Positions 1 through 10,650 of a stretch of DNA of 64,000 nt are shown in pieces (the stretch's first letter is position 1; each line of letters starts with the position of its first letter). The notes beneath the pieces were generated by a model, which saw only the letters and a program-made list of their open reading frames with translations, did no database searches and was not told the origin of the DNA. Position numbers and translations under genes: made by a program. This DNA is from Hsuehochloa calcarea (taxonomy: Eukaryota > Streptophyta > Magnoliopsida > Poales > Poaceae), in the NCBI GenBank assembly GCA_036346395.1, contig CM070611.1, forward strand, positions 27,600,473 through 27,664,472. The letters run 5' to 3'.

Positions 1-720
1 ATCAAAAGTGACATTACAAGTCTCCTGAATAATGTTAGTCTCAGTATTAAAAACCCGAAAACCCCTCGAATGAGCAGGATAACCCAGAAATACCCCATCA
101 AAAGTTCTTGATTCAAATTTATCTAAGTTGCCTGTTTTAAGAATAAAACATTTTGATCCAAAAACTCGAAAATGCGAAACAGAGGGTTTTCTACCAAAAC
201 GAAGCTCATAAGGAGTCTTGCCTAAAGAAGGTCTCAAAAAGACACGATTTGCAATATGACAAGCAGTAGCAATAGCTTCGGCCCAAAATCTCCTCGGTGT
301 GCTATACTCATCTAGCATCGTCCTAGCCATTTCGACCAAGGTCCTATTCTTCCTTTCCACCACGCCATTTTGTTGAGGAACGTGTGGAGAGGAGAACTGA
401 TGCTCAATACCACGCTCAGCACAAAAAGAAGCAAAAGAAGCATTTTTGAACTCCGGGCCATTATCACTTCGAATCGCTCTCAAAGCACCAGGAAGCTCAG
501 AAGCCAAACGAAGAACAAGATCATGAAAATAACCAAAAGCTTCATCTTTTGAAGTAAGAAAGAACACCCAAGTATATCTAGAAAGATCATCGACTATGAC
601 AAGAATATACCATTTACCACCGACGGACCGGACTCTAGCAGGACCAACAGTATCCATATGAAGCAAGCTGTCACCGTCCGTCGGTCCATAACCATAGTCA
701 CGAATGGGTGTGAGGCGGCA
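1..720 (-). pseudogene. Copia-1A integrase core fragment
   Basis: Minus-strand translation in pieces gives the integrase core, including the conserved block around QQNGVVERKNRTLVEMA (about 290-385), which carries the catalytic Glu, followed by an RFWAEAIATACHIANR-like segment. Integrase joins the cDNA ends to host DNA. The reading frame is broken several times, so no functional protein is encoded as written. The homologous stretch in the second copy is 9960-10650. The two copies differ mainly by short indels, several at CAG/CTG triplets. Confidence 0.75.
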
Positions 721-769
721 ACTTGTTTGCCATGCCTACAAGGCGCACATCAAGATCTTTGATGACTTT

Positions 770-1401
770 GAGCTTAGGCAAACCTCTCATGAGATCAAGG
801 TTGCTAACTCGTGTCGATGATCAAAACCAATGTGCCCCAAACGTCGATGCCAAAGCCGTAAATCGAGAAGAAGATGTAAGCAAACATTTAAGAGATCCAA
901 GAAGAGATTACGAAAAATCAGCTCAAAAATTCTACCAACTCTAGAGATTCCAAACACAAGCTCACCGTAAGAATCAAGCACACGACAAGCATTTTTCTTA
1001 AAAGCAGTCTCATAGCCATCATCAAGAAGTCGAGAAGCAAGAAGGAGATTATACCTAAGCTTGTCCACAAGAGCAACATCCTTTAGAATGAATTTGTTGT
1101 TTACCCTAATTGATCCTGTTCCTTCAATTCGCCCTTGTGTATCATCTCCAAAGGTGATAAAGTCATCACCTGTTGCCCGCGTGAAAGAGGTGAACCATTT
1201 TGAGTTCCCGGTCATGTGGCGTGAACATCTGAAGTCAACGAACCACGTGTTCTTCCCCTTTCCGCGGTAATCCTGAAAATCAAGGAACAAAAGAACGATG
1301 TGTCTCAATACTGGGGTTAGATAAACATGATTTAGGAATCCAGTACTGAGACACACGTCTGCAAGGAGTATACAAACCAGAAGTACTATCCTTGATTTCA
1401 T
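770..1401 (-). pseudogene. Copia-1A protease and GAG-pre-integrase region
   Basis: A 204-codon open stretch on the minus strand includes a CSRHMTGNSKWF block, the usual copia aspartic protease active-site neighbourhood (family form D-S/T-G-C-S-x-H-M-T-G). Here the D-S-G is replaced by D-F-R, so the catalytic Ser/Thr-Gly pair is missing. Downstream is the GAG-pre-integrase/zinc block HRRLGHIGFDH. The same block in the neighbouring copy (10823-11335) reads D-F-G. Either the family has an altered protease motif or both copies are damaged. It lies between gag and integrase, as expected. Confidence 0.7.
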
Positions 1402-3662
1402 CTAACATTCGGTTATAAGCAATGTTTAAATTAAAATGAGCCTTAAACTGTCCATGGGCGGTCTGACCGGCGTTGTCTTGTGATCGGGCCGACCAAAACG
1501 GTCGAGACGGTGACCACCAAATGGTCGGACCGCCATCGATAAACATTAGAATTAGGATATTTAGAAACATAATGATTTGCATGAGAGAAAATCCTAATCC
1601 GTGTTTATTCTTTTCAAGGTGTTACCATGTCTCATAGAAGCTCTAGGTTGCATGAATGAAATTCTATCAAAATTTTTCCTATCATTTTTCAACCTACGCC
1701 AATAGAATTCAATCAAATGCCCACTTTTCTTACAATAAGTGCAATGGTACTTGGTACCACTAGAAGAAGCACCATTTGAGTTAATACAAGGTTGGGCAAA
1801 ACCTGCAGATTTAAAGGATGTTTTTGCAGGTTGGGTTTTGAATTCAATTAAACCTTTTCCAAGACTTGAATGACTTTTGGGTTTGAATTGTCTTGAAAAG
1901 AATTGAATCCTAAACCTTGCTTCTTATAAGGAGTTTTAGACTTGTCAAGAATCATGTTTAATTGTTTCTTACCTTTAGAAAATTTCTCTAATGTATCATG
2001 AAGATAAGCATTTTCTTTTCTCAAGTTAACACAAGCATCACAAGTTTTATCCATAGATTTCTCCTTATATAAAGCAATTTCAAGCTTAAGAGTGGAACAA
2101 GAAGCACAAGTAGTATTTTCAATATTGTCCTTAAGCTTAGCATATTTGACTCTAGCAGCTTCTAAAATATCTTTGATTTCACGTTCTTTTTCTAAACATG
2201 AAGTGCAAGGTCTAGAATCAAATACATCAAAAGCAATCAATTTACTAGATTCTAAATATTTTTCACAAGGAGCACTTTTAATTTCATTAAGTTCGGATCT
2301 AGTATTCTCAAGTTGTTGTCTTGAAATATTATGAGCGATTGTAACTTGGTAATTTCAATGCATAGCATGACAAGATAAACATTCATCAGTTCAAGAGTCT
2401 TAGCATTTTTAAGCTCTACTTTCAGTTTGCTAATCTTTGACTCTAATTTCTTATTTTTTGTCATGACAAATTCTAGCGCTTCATCTTGACTAAGCAATTG
2501 CTCAACTATAGAATCATATTTAGCGAAAGCTCATCATAAGAAAAAGATACCTCATTATCATCAATGTCGTCAAGTGTCGACCATGAAGCACATGCTAGTG
2601 AAGTCTTTGGCCTTCCTTTCTTTTTGCCTTGAGGATCTCCTCCTCCTTGTCCTCCTCACTCCCGGTATCCACATCGCTCAAGGATTGATCCTCAAAGCGG
2701 CAAGGACCCGGTGAGCGACCTTCACAAGCTTATTAGCCTCATACCTTGATTTGTTGAAGGAGGCTTCTTCCAAGTCGCTTTCCTTCCTTATGATTGCTCT
2801 TACCTTTCACTTGGGGCAATTTGCTGAATATGATTGAGCTCACCACATTCATAGCATGTCACCGGACCACCTCTCTTTTTGTTTCTCACATTATTGTAGG
2901 CGCGTGTGAATTTCTTAGCTAGAAGAGCTAACTCTGTTTCAGGAATACTTTCAAGCTCCTCTTCATGAATAGCAGATAAACAAGCAAATGAAAATCCAGA
3001 AGAAAATTCAAAAGAGTCATCAAAAGCCTTTTTGAGAGGATCTGCTACCAAAGCTAAATTATCTTTCTTGGGACGATCAACTCTTTTAATTTCATGAGTC
3101 TTGAGTTTACTATAAAGCAATTCTAAAGTAAGACTTGAAAGATCCACATTTTCTTCTATAGCAGTAGCTTTCATCTCCCACTCTTTGGTGTTGATTGCAG
3201 CCAAGAGATGGGTGGCATTTTCAGATTGAGAGTATTCAATATCAACAGCTTTCATTTGATTAATTACTTTATTAAAACGACTGAAAATATCATCGATGCT
3301 CTCTCCAGGACGCATCTCGAATTTATTGTATTCTCGCTTGTAAACAGTTTGGCGCACCTTTTTGATTTGGGACGAACCCTCATGATATGTTTCGAGAGTG
3401 TTCCAAATTTCATGCGCAGTTGAAAGATTGCAAATTCTATCATATTCTTGTCTACCAAGTGCACCATATAAAAGATTCTTAGCCTTATTGTTGTTAGCCA
3501 AAAGAATTGCGTAGCGGTGTAGCAATTTCAGAATAACCAATGGGCTCTAACAACATCCCAAATAGCTTGTCCTCGCTCTCAAGAAAGACTCAGCATACGA
3601 TTCTTCCAATAGGCATAGTCGTGCCCATCAAAGATATGCGGTTTAGTAGAAAACTTATCCAT
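1402..3662 (-). pseudogene. Copia-1A gag
   Basis: Gag starts at the ATG in 3660-3662 (MDKFSTKP...), 45 bases downstream of the primer binding site. The N-terminal part (3662-2800) is a UBN2/retrotran_gag-type capsid domain, e.g. the YSKLKTHEIKRV block. A CCHC zinc knuckle near 2845 is degraded: the YECGELNH half is present but the final Cys is lost. A long helical region follows (2497-1850) with repeated Cys-x2-Cys pairs (SCSTLKLE, CDACVNLRKE), then a second zinc knuckle near 1740. Gag packages the RNA into virus-like particles. The frame is interrupted near 3540, 2500, 2250 and 1850, mostly by 1-2 base indels absent from the sister copy. Confidence 0.8.
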
Positions 3663-3706
3663 CGCCAAAGTTCGGTGACCGGTTAAGATCAAGATTGAAC
3701 TAACCG

Positions 3707-3717
3707 GCTCGATACCA
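3707..3717 (-). promoter_or_regulatory. Primer binding site of Copia-1A (tRNA-iMet type)
   Basis: On the minus strand TGGTATCGAGC lies two bases inside the LTR end (CCAACA, then AG, then TGGTATC). It matches the usual plant primer binding site for initiator tRNA-Met apart from a missing A (family form TGGTATCAGAGC). It fixes the 5' LTR boundary and shows that 3720-5478 is a 5' LTR for the element on its left. Confidence 0.85.
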
Positions 3718-3719
3718 CT

Positions 3720-5478
3720 TGTTGGACGAAAAGGCGACTAGAGGGGGTGAATAAGAGCACGCTCACTTTTTCACAAATTATGAACTCAATACAATTTCAC
3801 TCCAGTAGCTATTAGAAAGCTATGAAGATCAATATACCAAGACTGTTGGAATACTAGTATTGAATCCAATTAAACCCCTAAGCAATGCGACAAAATCACT
3901 AGAATCAAAACAACGAAGTCTTTGGCGGTCGACCTCAGATTGAACCGGTCGGACATTTGTTATCTTGGCGGTCGGACCGCTCAAAATCGGTCGGACCGGT
4001 GGTGAGGGGCGGTCGGACCGGCGATCTACGAACCGATCCAAACAAGAAAATCACCCCAGATGACGAAGTTGCAATTAGGTGAAACTTTTGATTCTCAACT
4101 CCAATCTTTATAAAACTTTGCACACAACTTCTATATGCTATTGAGGACCTATTCCAATCGAATATTATGATAATTCTTGGAACGATCTTGAGCAATTGCC
4201 AATTTATTAACAAGAGGTCTAAAACCGGGCAAGAACGAAAACTTGATCCTAAAGCTTGTTCGTGAGAGATTGATGATCAAGATGATGCTAGATAGATTCA
4301 CACATATCACAGCAAGCTAATTTACGTGAAAGAACCAATCACAAACTCGTGGATCAAAGAAAGCCCTAAAAACATGAAATTGAAAGCAAGAACGAAAAGA
4401 GACTTATCTCAAGCAAACCTTGCATAGATTGATTTCGTGATTGAAGCTGGATTACATCCACACCATCATGGATCAGTGGACAATCAAAGATCACGAAATT
4501 CACCACAAACCATCAAGAGCCCTAGCCTCCACCTCAACTCCCCTAAAGACAATTAGGGTTTTGAAACATAAAAAGGCGAGAGAGAGGGGTGCAGCCATCA
4601 CCTCCTCCTATTTATAGTGGAGGCCTAGAACTCCTAGGGTTTGACTTAATTTGGGCTCCCGTTAAGGCCCACTAACAAACGGGTCACATACGCACGCTTC
4701 GCAAAGCGCCGTCTTTAACCTTTTGACCTAAACCGCTTCACCATGCGTCATGGATTTGCCAATAGGTCACCATTGTCCATCTTGTGTCACGCTTGAGTCG
4801 TTGACCTCACCCGCATCGCCAATCGCTCGACCTCAACTCTCCAAGTCTAGTCCCGATCCTCCTCGCCGTTGACCGTCGTTGACCACCAAGCAACCTGCAC
4901 AACCACAGACAAGCAAACACGAATTCGGGAACAAGTTCTTCACAACTTGACCCATGTTAGTCAAAACATGCATCATGCAAAACATATGCCATGAAACCAA
5001 TGACTTTGACATAACAAATTAACATCGCCACGAAGTTGGCGGACGTTCAAGTTATTACAGTCCGACCGCTCAGTGAGGCGGTCAGATCATCCCATGGCGG
5101 TCGGACCGCTCCCTGTGAGCCGGTCGGACCGCCCCTTAGGACTTAGCCGAAATTCAAGCTCCCAAATTCTGAAACCTTCTGGAAACTTTAAACCAATAGA
5201 ACTTCTTACTGGAGACTCCAAAAATCATGAGACCAAGTGCATTGGGATCCCCTCACTTGCCTACAACACCTATTTTTGGCCCAGCTCGTTTTGAACACTT
5301 TTGGTCATCGCGGTCCGATCGCTTTCATGGCCGGTCCGACCGATTTGGGACCGGTCGGACCGCCCATGAGCAGTAAGCCTGTAACTTTGTCGAAAACGCG
5401 TGAAACGACAAACCGTAAACGTCATTGCCAATTGTCACATCATCCTAAGATCTGGAAAATATCCCCATGAAATCCACA
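3720..5478 (-). repeat. Shared LTR of the Copia-1 tandem array (1759 bp)
   Basis: In plus-strand view the repeat runs TGTTGGAC...AATCCACA and matches 13654-15421 almost base for base. On its left is a primer binding site; on its right is a polypurine tract (5479-5495). It therefore acts as the 5' LTR of the left copy and the 3' LTR of the right copy. It carries a TATA box (4609-4616) and two clusters of a GGTCGGACCG palindrome, one near each end (about 3925-4020 and 5060-5370). Confidence 0.9.
4609..4616 (-). promoter_or_regulatory. TATA box of the shared Copia-1 LTR
   Basis: TATAAATA on the minus strand, conserved in the right-hand LTR at 14529-14536 and in the Copia-3 LTR at 35744-35751. 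Transcription would start about 30 bases further on the minus strand and run toward gag. Confidence 0.65.
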
Positions 5479-5495
5479 ATCTCCCCCTTGATGAA
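5479..5495 (-). promoter_or_regulatory. Polypurine tract of Copia-1B
   Basis: Minus-strand CATCAAGGGGGAGAT immediately precedes the LTR start TGTGGATTTC. This is the standard site of plus-strand DNA priming next to a 3' LTR. The same tract precedes the Copia-2 LTR at 51141-51157, which supports a close relationship between the two families. Confidence 0.85.
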
Positions 5496-7383
5496 CACAT
5501 TGGCAATTATCCAGAAAATGTAAGTAAGAAGTTTGAAAACGAGTTTACTCGCAGTTTTCGCACAAAGGCACAACTTGGTCCATAAGCAAGAAAAAGCAAT
5601 GTAAATGACCAACCTGGCATCAGAATAGTATAGGCATGTGAGACAAGGCAAAAAATAAGCATAAAAACTTTGATTTCCAGAAAAGGGTCAAATTTCTCAC
5701 ATAATGTCCAAATGAAAGAACAATTGTTCAATTGACCTATGATTATTGTGAGGATAAAAGAATGCAATTCATGTTCAGAATATTCAATAAGACAATAAGA
5801 ATGCAACTCAAGAACTCCCCCTCACTATGATCCACAATTTTCAAATTTTCAGTTTCTCTCATTTGTATAAGCTTCTCCCCCAACAAAGAAATATTTTCTC
5901 ATTACTCTTCTTATTACTCTTCTCATTTAACACATCTTCTCCCCCTTTGACAATGGATTCATCAAGGAATCACGCCTTCCTCTCATCCAGAGATAACAAA
6001 TATAGAATAAAGAAAGAAGCATAAACAAAAGAAGCATAAAGAGAAATATGCATGAAGTGCAATGGAGTGGCTTTATTTTTTGTATTTTTCAATTTTTGAT
6101 TACAAGAAGCTTTGGAGATTACCCAAAAGAACAATCTAGTATCTCTAGTATTGCACAAACAGCATATCAAGCCTGACAGCGCTAGCAAGATCATGGTAAG
6201 ACATATATATCAAAGCTAAGCACAAAGGCTCAAAAGTAAAGCAGTAGATTTTATCAATTTAAGCAACGCTTCAAATTCAGCAAGTTCATCAACAGGGATC
6301 CTAAAGTGAAATTGGCCATGTCAAAATGTCAAAGTGAGATCAAAAATCTAACAAAGACCACATTAAGAGTCAATCAAGTCCCGTATTGAAACATTTTGCT
6401 CAATCTTTTGTAAACGCCCATTTGTCAACATTTTTCTCATTTGCCTTGAATATTGAAGTTGACTAATGATCTAACTTAGTGACAAGATCCTGGACTAGGA
6501 GCCATCCACAAACTCATCCTAAGCTTCGACCAGAAGTTGATTAAAGGTATATCTTAGTAAAGAAGATCCTGGACTAGGAGCCATCCACAAACTCTTTCTA
6601 AGCTTCTACCACAAGTTGATTAACGATATATCTTAGTAAAGAAGATCCTGGACTAGGAGCCATCCACAACCTCTTTCTAAGCTTCTACCAGGGCGACAAA
6701 TCTTGAGGTTCATGTCATTTTTGACAAGCAGTCCCCATGAGATCATCTGGTTCATCAAACCATCTCCAAGTTCATGTCATTTGACAAGCAGTCTCGTAAG
6801 AATAGTTTGGCACAATTTAAGCATAAGGCAATCTTGATTTTCATTTTTCACATGAGCATTTTTAGAATCTCAAGAACACAGAAGCTCAAGTAATGGTCAA
6901 TTTTAAATCAAAGAGCTAACAAAGCAATTCTGACAGGGCCAATGTCACAAGAGGAGCACTAAATGCGCAACTCGCTAAAACATCCACAAATTGCAATTTC
7001 TTAGTTTGAGTTGTTTAAAGGTTCTAGCTCATATAGCAAAGACTTAGCTACACATGTAAAAGCATGATAATTCTAGCAAGTCAAAGAACTAGACATGACA
7101 TTGAGCAAAAATTGAAATACAAAAGCTCGAAAGGGTAATAGGCAAAGCTTCATCAATTTTAAAAGATAACCAGAAGATCTTATATTACAATGCATCTTTT
7201 TGGATATTTCATACCACTTGTTGTAACCACTTGTTGGATTTTTCATATGAATGCAATATGACACAGTGAGATGCAATTAAAAAACATAAAAACCTAAAAA
7301 GCTCAAAAAGATCACTAAGTTCAGAAATAGAACAATAAAAGAACAAAAGAACAAGGAAAGATTAGAAAAGATCAAACTCCCCC
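5496..7383 (-). other. Non-coding post-pol spacer of Copia-1B
   Basis: About 1.9 kb between the pol stop codon (7384-7386) and the polypurine tract. No open frame longer than about 100 codons resembles an envelope-like or other known protein. It holds a 79-bp tandem repeat (6484-6690). A spacer of similar length and with a related repeat occurs in Copia-2 (49316-51140). Many Sireviruses keep a long region here, sometimes coding for an envelope-like protein; none is visible in this copy. Confidence 0.7.
6484..6690. repeat. 79-bp tandem repeat, 2.6 units, in the post-pol spacer
   Basis: Units begin at 6484, 6563 and 6642 with the phrase AAGATCCTGGACTAGGAGCC; the period is exactly 79 and the third unit is partial. 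On the minus (element) strand the core reads GTGGATGGCTCCTAGTCCAG. A related repeat is present in the same position of Copia-2 (50381-50556). Confidence 0.85.
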
Positions 7384-8109
7384 TCAAACCAACCCATAAG
7401 GATAAATTACCCCTAACTCGCTTCTCAAAGAGGAAAATCTGGTTTGATCTAAAGGCTTAGTAAGAATATCTGTCAATTGAGCTTCGGACTCTACGAAGTG
7501 CATCACAATATCACCTTTTTCAACATGATCTTTAAGGAAGTGAAAACAAATGTCTATGTGTTTAGTCCTAGAATGTTGCACTGGGTTTTTAGCAATATTA
7601 ATAGCAGAAGTGTTATCACAGAAAAGAGGAACACTAGCAAAGTTTAACCCATAATCTTTCAAAGTGGACGCTATCCACAAAATCAGCTCTGACAACTAGC
7701 GGCGACTACATACTCCGCTTCAAAGATGGATTGTGCAATGTAAGACCGCTTCCTAGAAGACCAAGATACAAGAGACGTGCCTAGGAAGTGACAGTGCACG
7801 AGGTACTCTTCCTATCTAACCGAACTGACCTTAAAATCGAGTCCTAAAAACCTCTAATGGACAAAGCTGAAGAGCAGGAAGACCAAATGCCATATAAGAG
7901 GGTAGAATGTAAATACCTGAATATGCGCTTAACGGCTTGGCGATGGGAAGTTCTCGGAGACGCCTGAAATCTTGCACAAAGGCATACCGTGAAGTGAATG
8001 TCCGGTCTCGAGGCCGTCAAATACGTAGGAGCCGATCATGTCATGTACTCGCGTTGATCCACGACTTCTCCTTCCTCATCTGGATCCAAAACAGTCGAAG
8101 TTGCCATGG
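7384..8109 (-). pseudogene. Copia-1B RNase H and end of reverse transcriptase
   Basis: The last 103 codons (7695-7384) are an intact frame with the copia RNase H tail: DNTSAINIAKNPVQHSRTKHID, then the conserved C-terminal KGDIVMHFVES...DILTKPLD and a stop. Upstream, 7695-8109 encodes broken pieces such as EAEYVVAAS, DRKSTS and the reverse-transcriptase tail TPMATSTVLDPDEEG. RNase H degrades the RNA strand of the hybrid during cDNA synthesis. The frame is cut at 8110-8114 by the TRIM insertion and resumes at 8819. Other breaks near 7700-7900 are small indels. Confidence 0.8.
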
Positions 8110-8114
8110 GAGTG
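8110..8114. repeat. Left target-site duplication of the TRIM element (GAGTG)
   Basis: GAGTG here and again at 8814-8818 flanks the LTR termini. A 5-bp duplication is typical for LTR-retrotransposon integrase. Removing the element and one copy restores a continuous reverse-transcriptase frame. Confidence 0.9.
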
Positions 8115-8362
8115 TGTAACACCCTGACCCAAAATCGGCTCAATGCCCAGCCCACCGTGGGGCGGACCCGCCACACATAGCACCTCACTTACACTTTTCA
8201 TCCTCGCTTCATGTAAAAGGGTTAACCCGGAGGTGCTATGTTTGGATCCAACAGGCATTATATACTAGTACAACTCACTTGAGACAAGCAAAGTGGGACT
8301 AATCCCACCACACAACTCCTCATGGGCCACATGGGCCACGCTTCTGAAGGTAGGGTATTACA
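8115..8362 (-). repeat. 3' LTR of the TRIM
   Basis: 248 bp. It differs from the 5' LTR mainly near its outer ends, for example CCACCGTGGGG here against TTTCACCGTATGG. It contains an inner inverted pair around GCACCTC and GAGGTGC. Confidence 0.9.
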
Positions 8363-8372
8363 TTCACCCCTT
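8363..8372 (-). promoter_or_regulatory. Polypurine tract of the TRIM
   Basis: AAGGGGTGAA on the minus strand, directly abutting the 3' LTR. It is the expected plus-strand primer. Confidence 0.75.
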
Positions 8373-8552
8373 AAGGGTGGACGCCTCGGCGAGATACCGC
8401 ATACACGGCAAATGCCCAGAACCACCCCTCGGTACACGTCCGTGCGTCTAGTGCCGGCACATATGCCATGCCATGTGTCCACTCCGGGCCCACATGCGTC
8501 ATCGCCATATGCCCGCGCTTCGTCGCCCCGCGCTACCGGCAATAAGGTTGAT

Positions 8553-8563
8553 GCTCGATACCA
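8553..8563 (-). promoter_or_regulatory. Primer binding site of the TRIM
   Basis: TGGTATCGAGC on the minus strand, two bases inside the 5' LTR. It is the same 11-mer as in Copia-1, so both would be primed by the same tRNA. Confidence 0.85.
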
Positions 8564-8565
8564 TC

Positions 8566-8813
8566 TGTAACACCACGACCCAAAATCGGCTCAATGCCCA
8601 AATTTCACCGTATGGACCGCCACACATAGCACCTCACTTACACTTTTCGTCCTCGCTTCATGTAAAAGGGTTAACCCGGAGGTGCTATGTTTGGATCCAA
8701 CAGGCATTATATACTAGTACAAATCACTTGAGACAAGCAAAGTGGGACTAATCCCACCACACAACTCCTCATGGGCCACATGGGCCACGCTACGAGCAGG
8801 CCGGGGTATTACA
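8566..8813 (-). repeat. 5' LTR of the TRIM
   Basis: 248 bp with TGTAATACCCC at its start and GTGTTACA at its end (minus strand). The 3' LTR is the same length and closely similar. Confidence 0.9.
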
Positions 8814-8818
8814 GAGTG

Positions 8819-9958
8819 AAAATTGGCTTGCAGTCACCCATGTTGAAGCGTTTGAGTAGATCTTTAGTGTACTTCGTCTGATGGATGAAAGTTCCTTCCT
8901 TGCATTGCTTGATTTGATGTCCCAAAAAGTAATTAAGCTCTCCCATCATACTCATCTCAAATTCCCTGGACATAGTGTCAGAAAAGCTGGAAACACGAGC
9001 ATTAGAGGAACCACCAAAAATAATATCATCCACATAAATTTGAGCAAGCAGAAAGTCATTGTCACGTCTAAGAATGAATAGAGTTTTATCCACTTTACCC
9101 ATCTCAAAATTATTCTTAAGCAAGAAGGTCTTAAGTCTATCATACCAGGCTCTAGGGGCTTGTTTAAGACCATACAATGCTTTAGATAGCTTGAAAACAC
9201 GATTTGGATATTTAGGATCCTCAAAACCAGGGGGTTGCTTAACATACACTTCCTCATCTATGAAACCATTTAAAAAGGCACTTTTAACATCCATCCGATA
9301 TAATTTAAAACCTTTTGATGCAAAGAAATGCAAGCGAGAATGCGAATGGCTTCTAGTCTAGCAACAGAGCAAATGTCTCATCAAAATCTAACCCTCAACT
9401 TGGTCAAACTCGAGCTACCAATCGGCCTTATTTCTAACCACGTAACCATCCTCACCTTGTTTATTCTTAAACACCCAACGGGTTCCTATAACATTATGAC
9501 CACTAGGAGGTTCTACTAGGTTCCAAACTTTATTTCTTTCAAAATTCTCTAACTCCTCATGCATGGCATTTACCCACTAGAATCGGATAAAGCATGTGAT
9601 ATATCGCGGGGTTCAAAAGAAGCAACAAAAGCCGAATGAGAGTAGAGATTTGGATCATTATACCGAGCGAGTAACTCGCTCATGTAGATTACCTATTATC
9701 TGCTCCGAGGATCTTTGTCTCTGAATCTGAAGTGGGCGCCGAGTGAGATGTCGTTTCTTCGACCTCATGAGTACTGATGATGATGATGCAGCAGGAGCCT
9801 CACCAAGGTGAAGTAGACGTGCGTGTTCTTGTATCAATATGGGCGCCTCGGCGCAGATGAGGGAATGACATTAGCTTCGTCCTCATCTTCCTCCACAAAA
9901 ATGCTCTCTGTCACCAGAATCATCTCAGAGCAATTGATCTAGCTCGGGCTAGTCTCAT
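8819..9958 (-). pseudogene. Copia-1B reverse transcriptase
   Basis: The 174-codon open stretch 9333-8809 encodes the centre of a copia reverse transcriptase: [17 protein letters not shown], then [16 protein letters not shown], the catalytic YVDDIIFGG block, and [14 protein letters not shown]. It stops at the TRIM insertion. Upstream (9350-9960) are broken pieces of the N-terminal part, including the GTRWVFKNK-like segment, and the acidic linker from integrase. The enzyme copies the RNA into DNA. Frame breaks around 9360 and 9560-9900 leave it non-functional. Confidence 0.82.
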
Positions 9959-10650
9959 CAAAAGTGACATTACAAGTCTCTGAATAATGTTAGTCTCAGA
10001 TTAAAACCCGAAACCCCTCGAATGAGCAGGATAACCTGAAATACCCCATCAAAAGTTCTTGATTCAAATTTATCTAGATTGCTGTCTTAAGAATAAAACA
10101 TTTTGATCCAAAAACTCGAAAATGCGAAACAGAGGGTTTTCTACCAAAACGAAGCTCATAAGGAGTCTTGCCTAAAGAAGGTCTCAAAAGACACGATTTG
10201 CAATATGACAAGCAGTAGCAATAGCTTCTGCCCAAAATCTCCTCGGTGTGCTATACTCATCTAGCATCGTCCTAGCCATTTCGACCAAGGTCCTATTCTT
10301 CCTTTCCACCACGCCATTTTGTTGAGGAACGTGGAGAGGAGAACGATGCTCAATACCACGCTTCGGCACAAAAGAAGCAAAAGAAGCATTTTTGAACTCC
10401 GCCATTATCACTTGAATCGCTCTCAAAGCACCGAAGCTCGAAGCCAAACGAAGAACAAGATCATGAAAATAACCAAAAGCTTCATCTTTTGAAGTAAGAA
10501 AGAACACCCAAGTATATCTAGAAAGATCATCGACTATGACAAGAATATACCATTTACCACCGACGGATCGGACTCTAGCAGACCAACGGATCCATATGAA
10601 GCAACCGTCTCGGGTCCGTCGGTCATAACCATAGTCACGAGAAGGGTGTG
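9959..10650 (-). pseudogene. Copia-1B integrase core
   Basis: The open stretch 10507-10184 encodes DLVLRLASSFGALRAIQ..., PQQNGVVERKNRTLVEMARTMLDE with the catalytic Glu, and RRFWAEAIATACHIANR. Flanking parts are frameshifted. The sequence is almost the same as 1-720 of Copia-1A but lacks scattered single bases and short triplet parts. Confidence 0.78.

Larger units (their letters stand above)
1..5478 (-). mobile_element. Copia-1A: 5' part of a Sirevirus-like Ty1/copia retrotransposon
   Basis: On the minus strand this reads 5' LTR (3720-5478), primer binding site, gag, protease, GAG-pre-integrase domain and the start of integrase, and it leaves the window at base 1. The order is that of Ty1/copia elements. 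A long gag with a Cys-rich coiled coil and a second zinc knuckle, plus palindrome-rich LTRs, suggests the Sirevirus (SIRE/Maximus) lineage; that placement is from memory of the family, not from a tree. The internal region aligns along its whole visible length with 9955-13653 of the neighbouring copy. Its 5' LTR also serves as the 3' LTR of that neighbour. Reverse transcriptase, RNase H and the 3' LTR would lie to the left of the window. Confidence 0.85.
8115..8813 (-). mobile_element. TRIM (terminal-repeat retrotransposon in miniature), complete, 699 bp
   Basis: Two 248-bp LTRs (8115-8362 and 8566-8813) bracket a 203-bp internal segment without coding capacity. LTRs begin TGTAATACCC and end GTTACA on the minus strand. 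A tRNA-iMet primer binding site lies just inside the 5' LTR and a short polypurine tract (AAGGGGTGAA) just inside the 3' LTR. A 5-bp target duplication flanks it. It must have moved using proteins of another element. It is nested in the Copia-1B reverse transcriptase, so it is younger than that copy. A truncated relative lies at 15422-15516. The internal segment is GC-rich with short open frames, none recognisable. Confidence 0.93.

Noticed and set aside
5445..5806. Possible envelope-like reading frame after Copia-1 pol
   Set aside because: The frames are under 100 codons, on AT-rich sequence, and have neither signal peptide plus transmembrane layout nor similarity to known Sirevirus envelope-like proteins.
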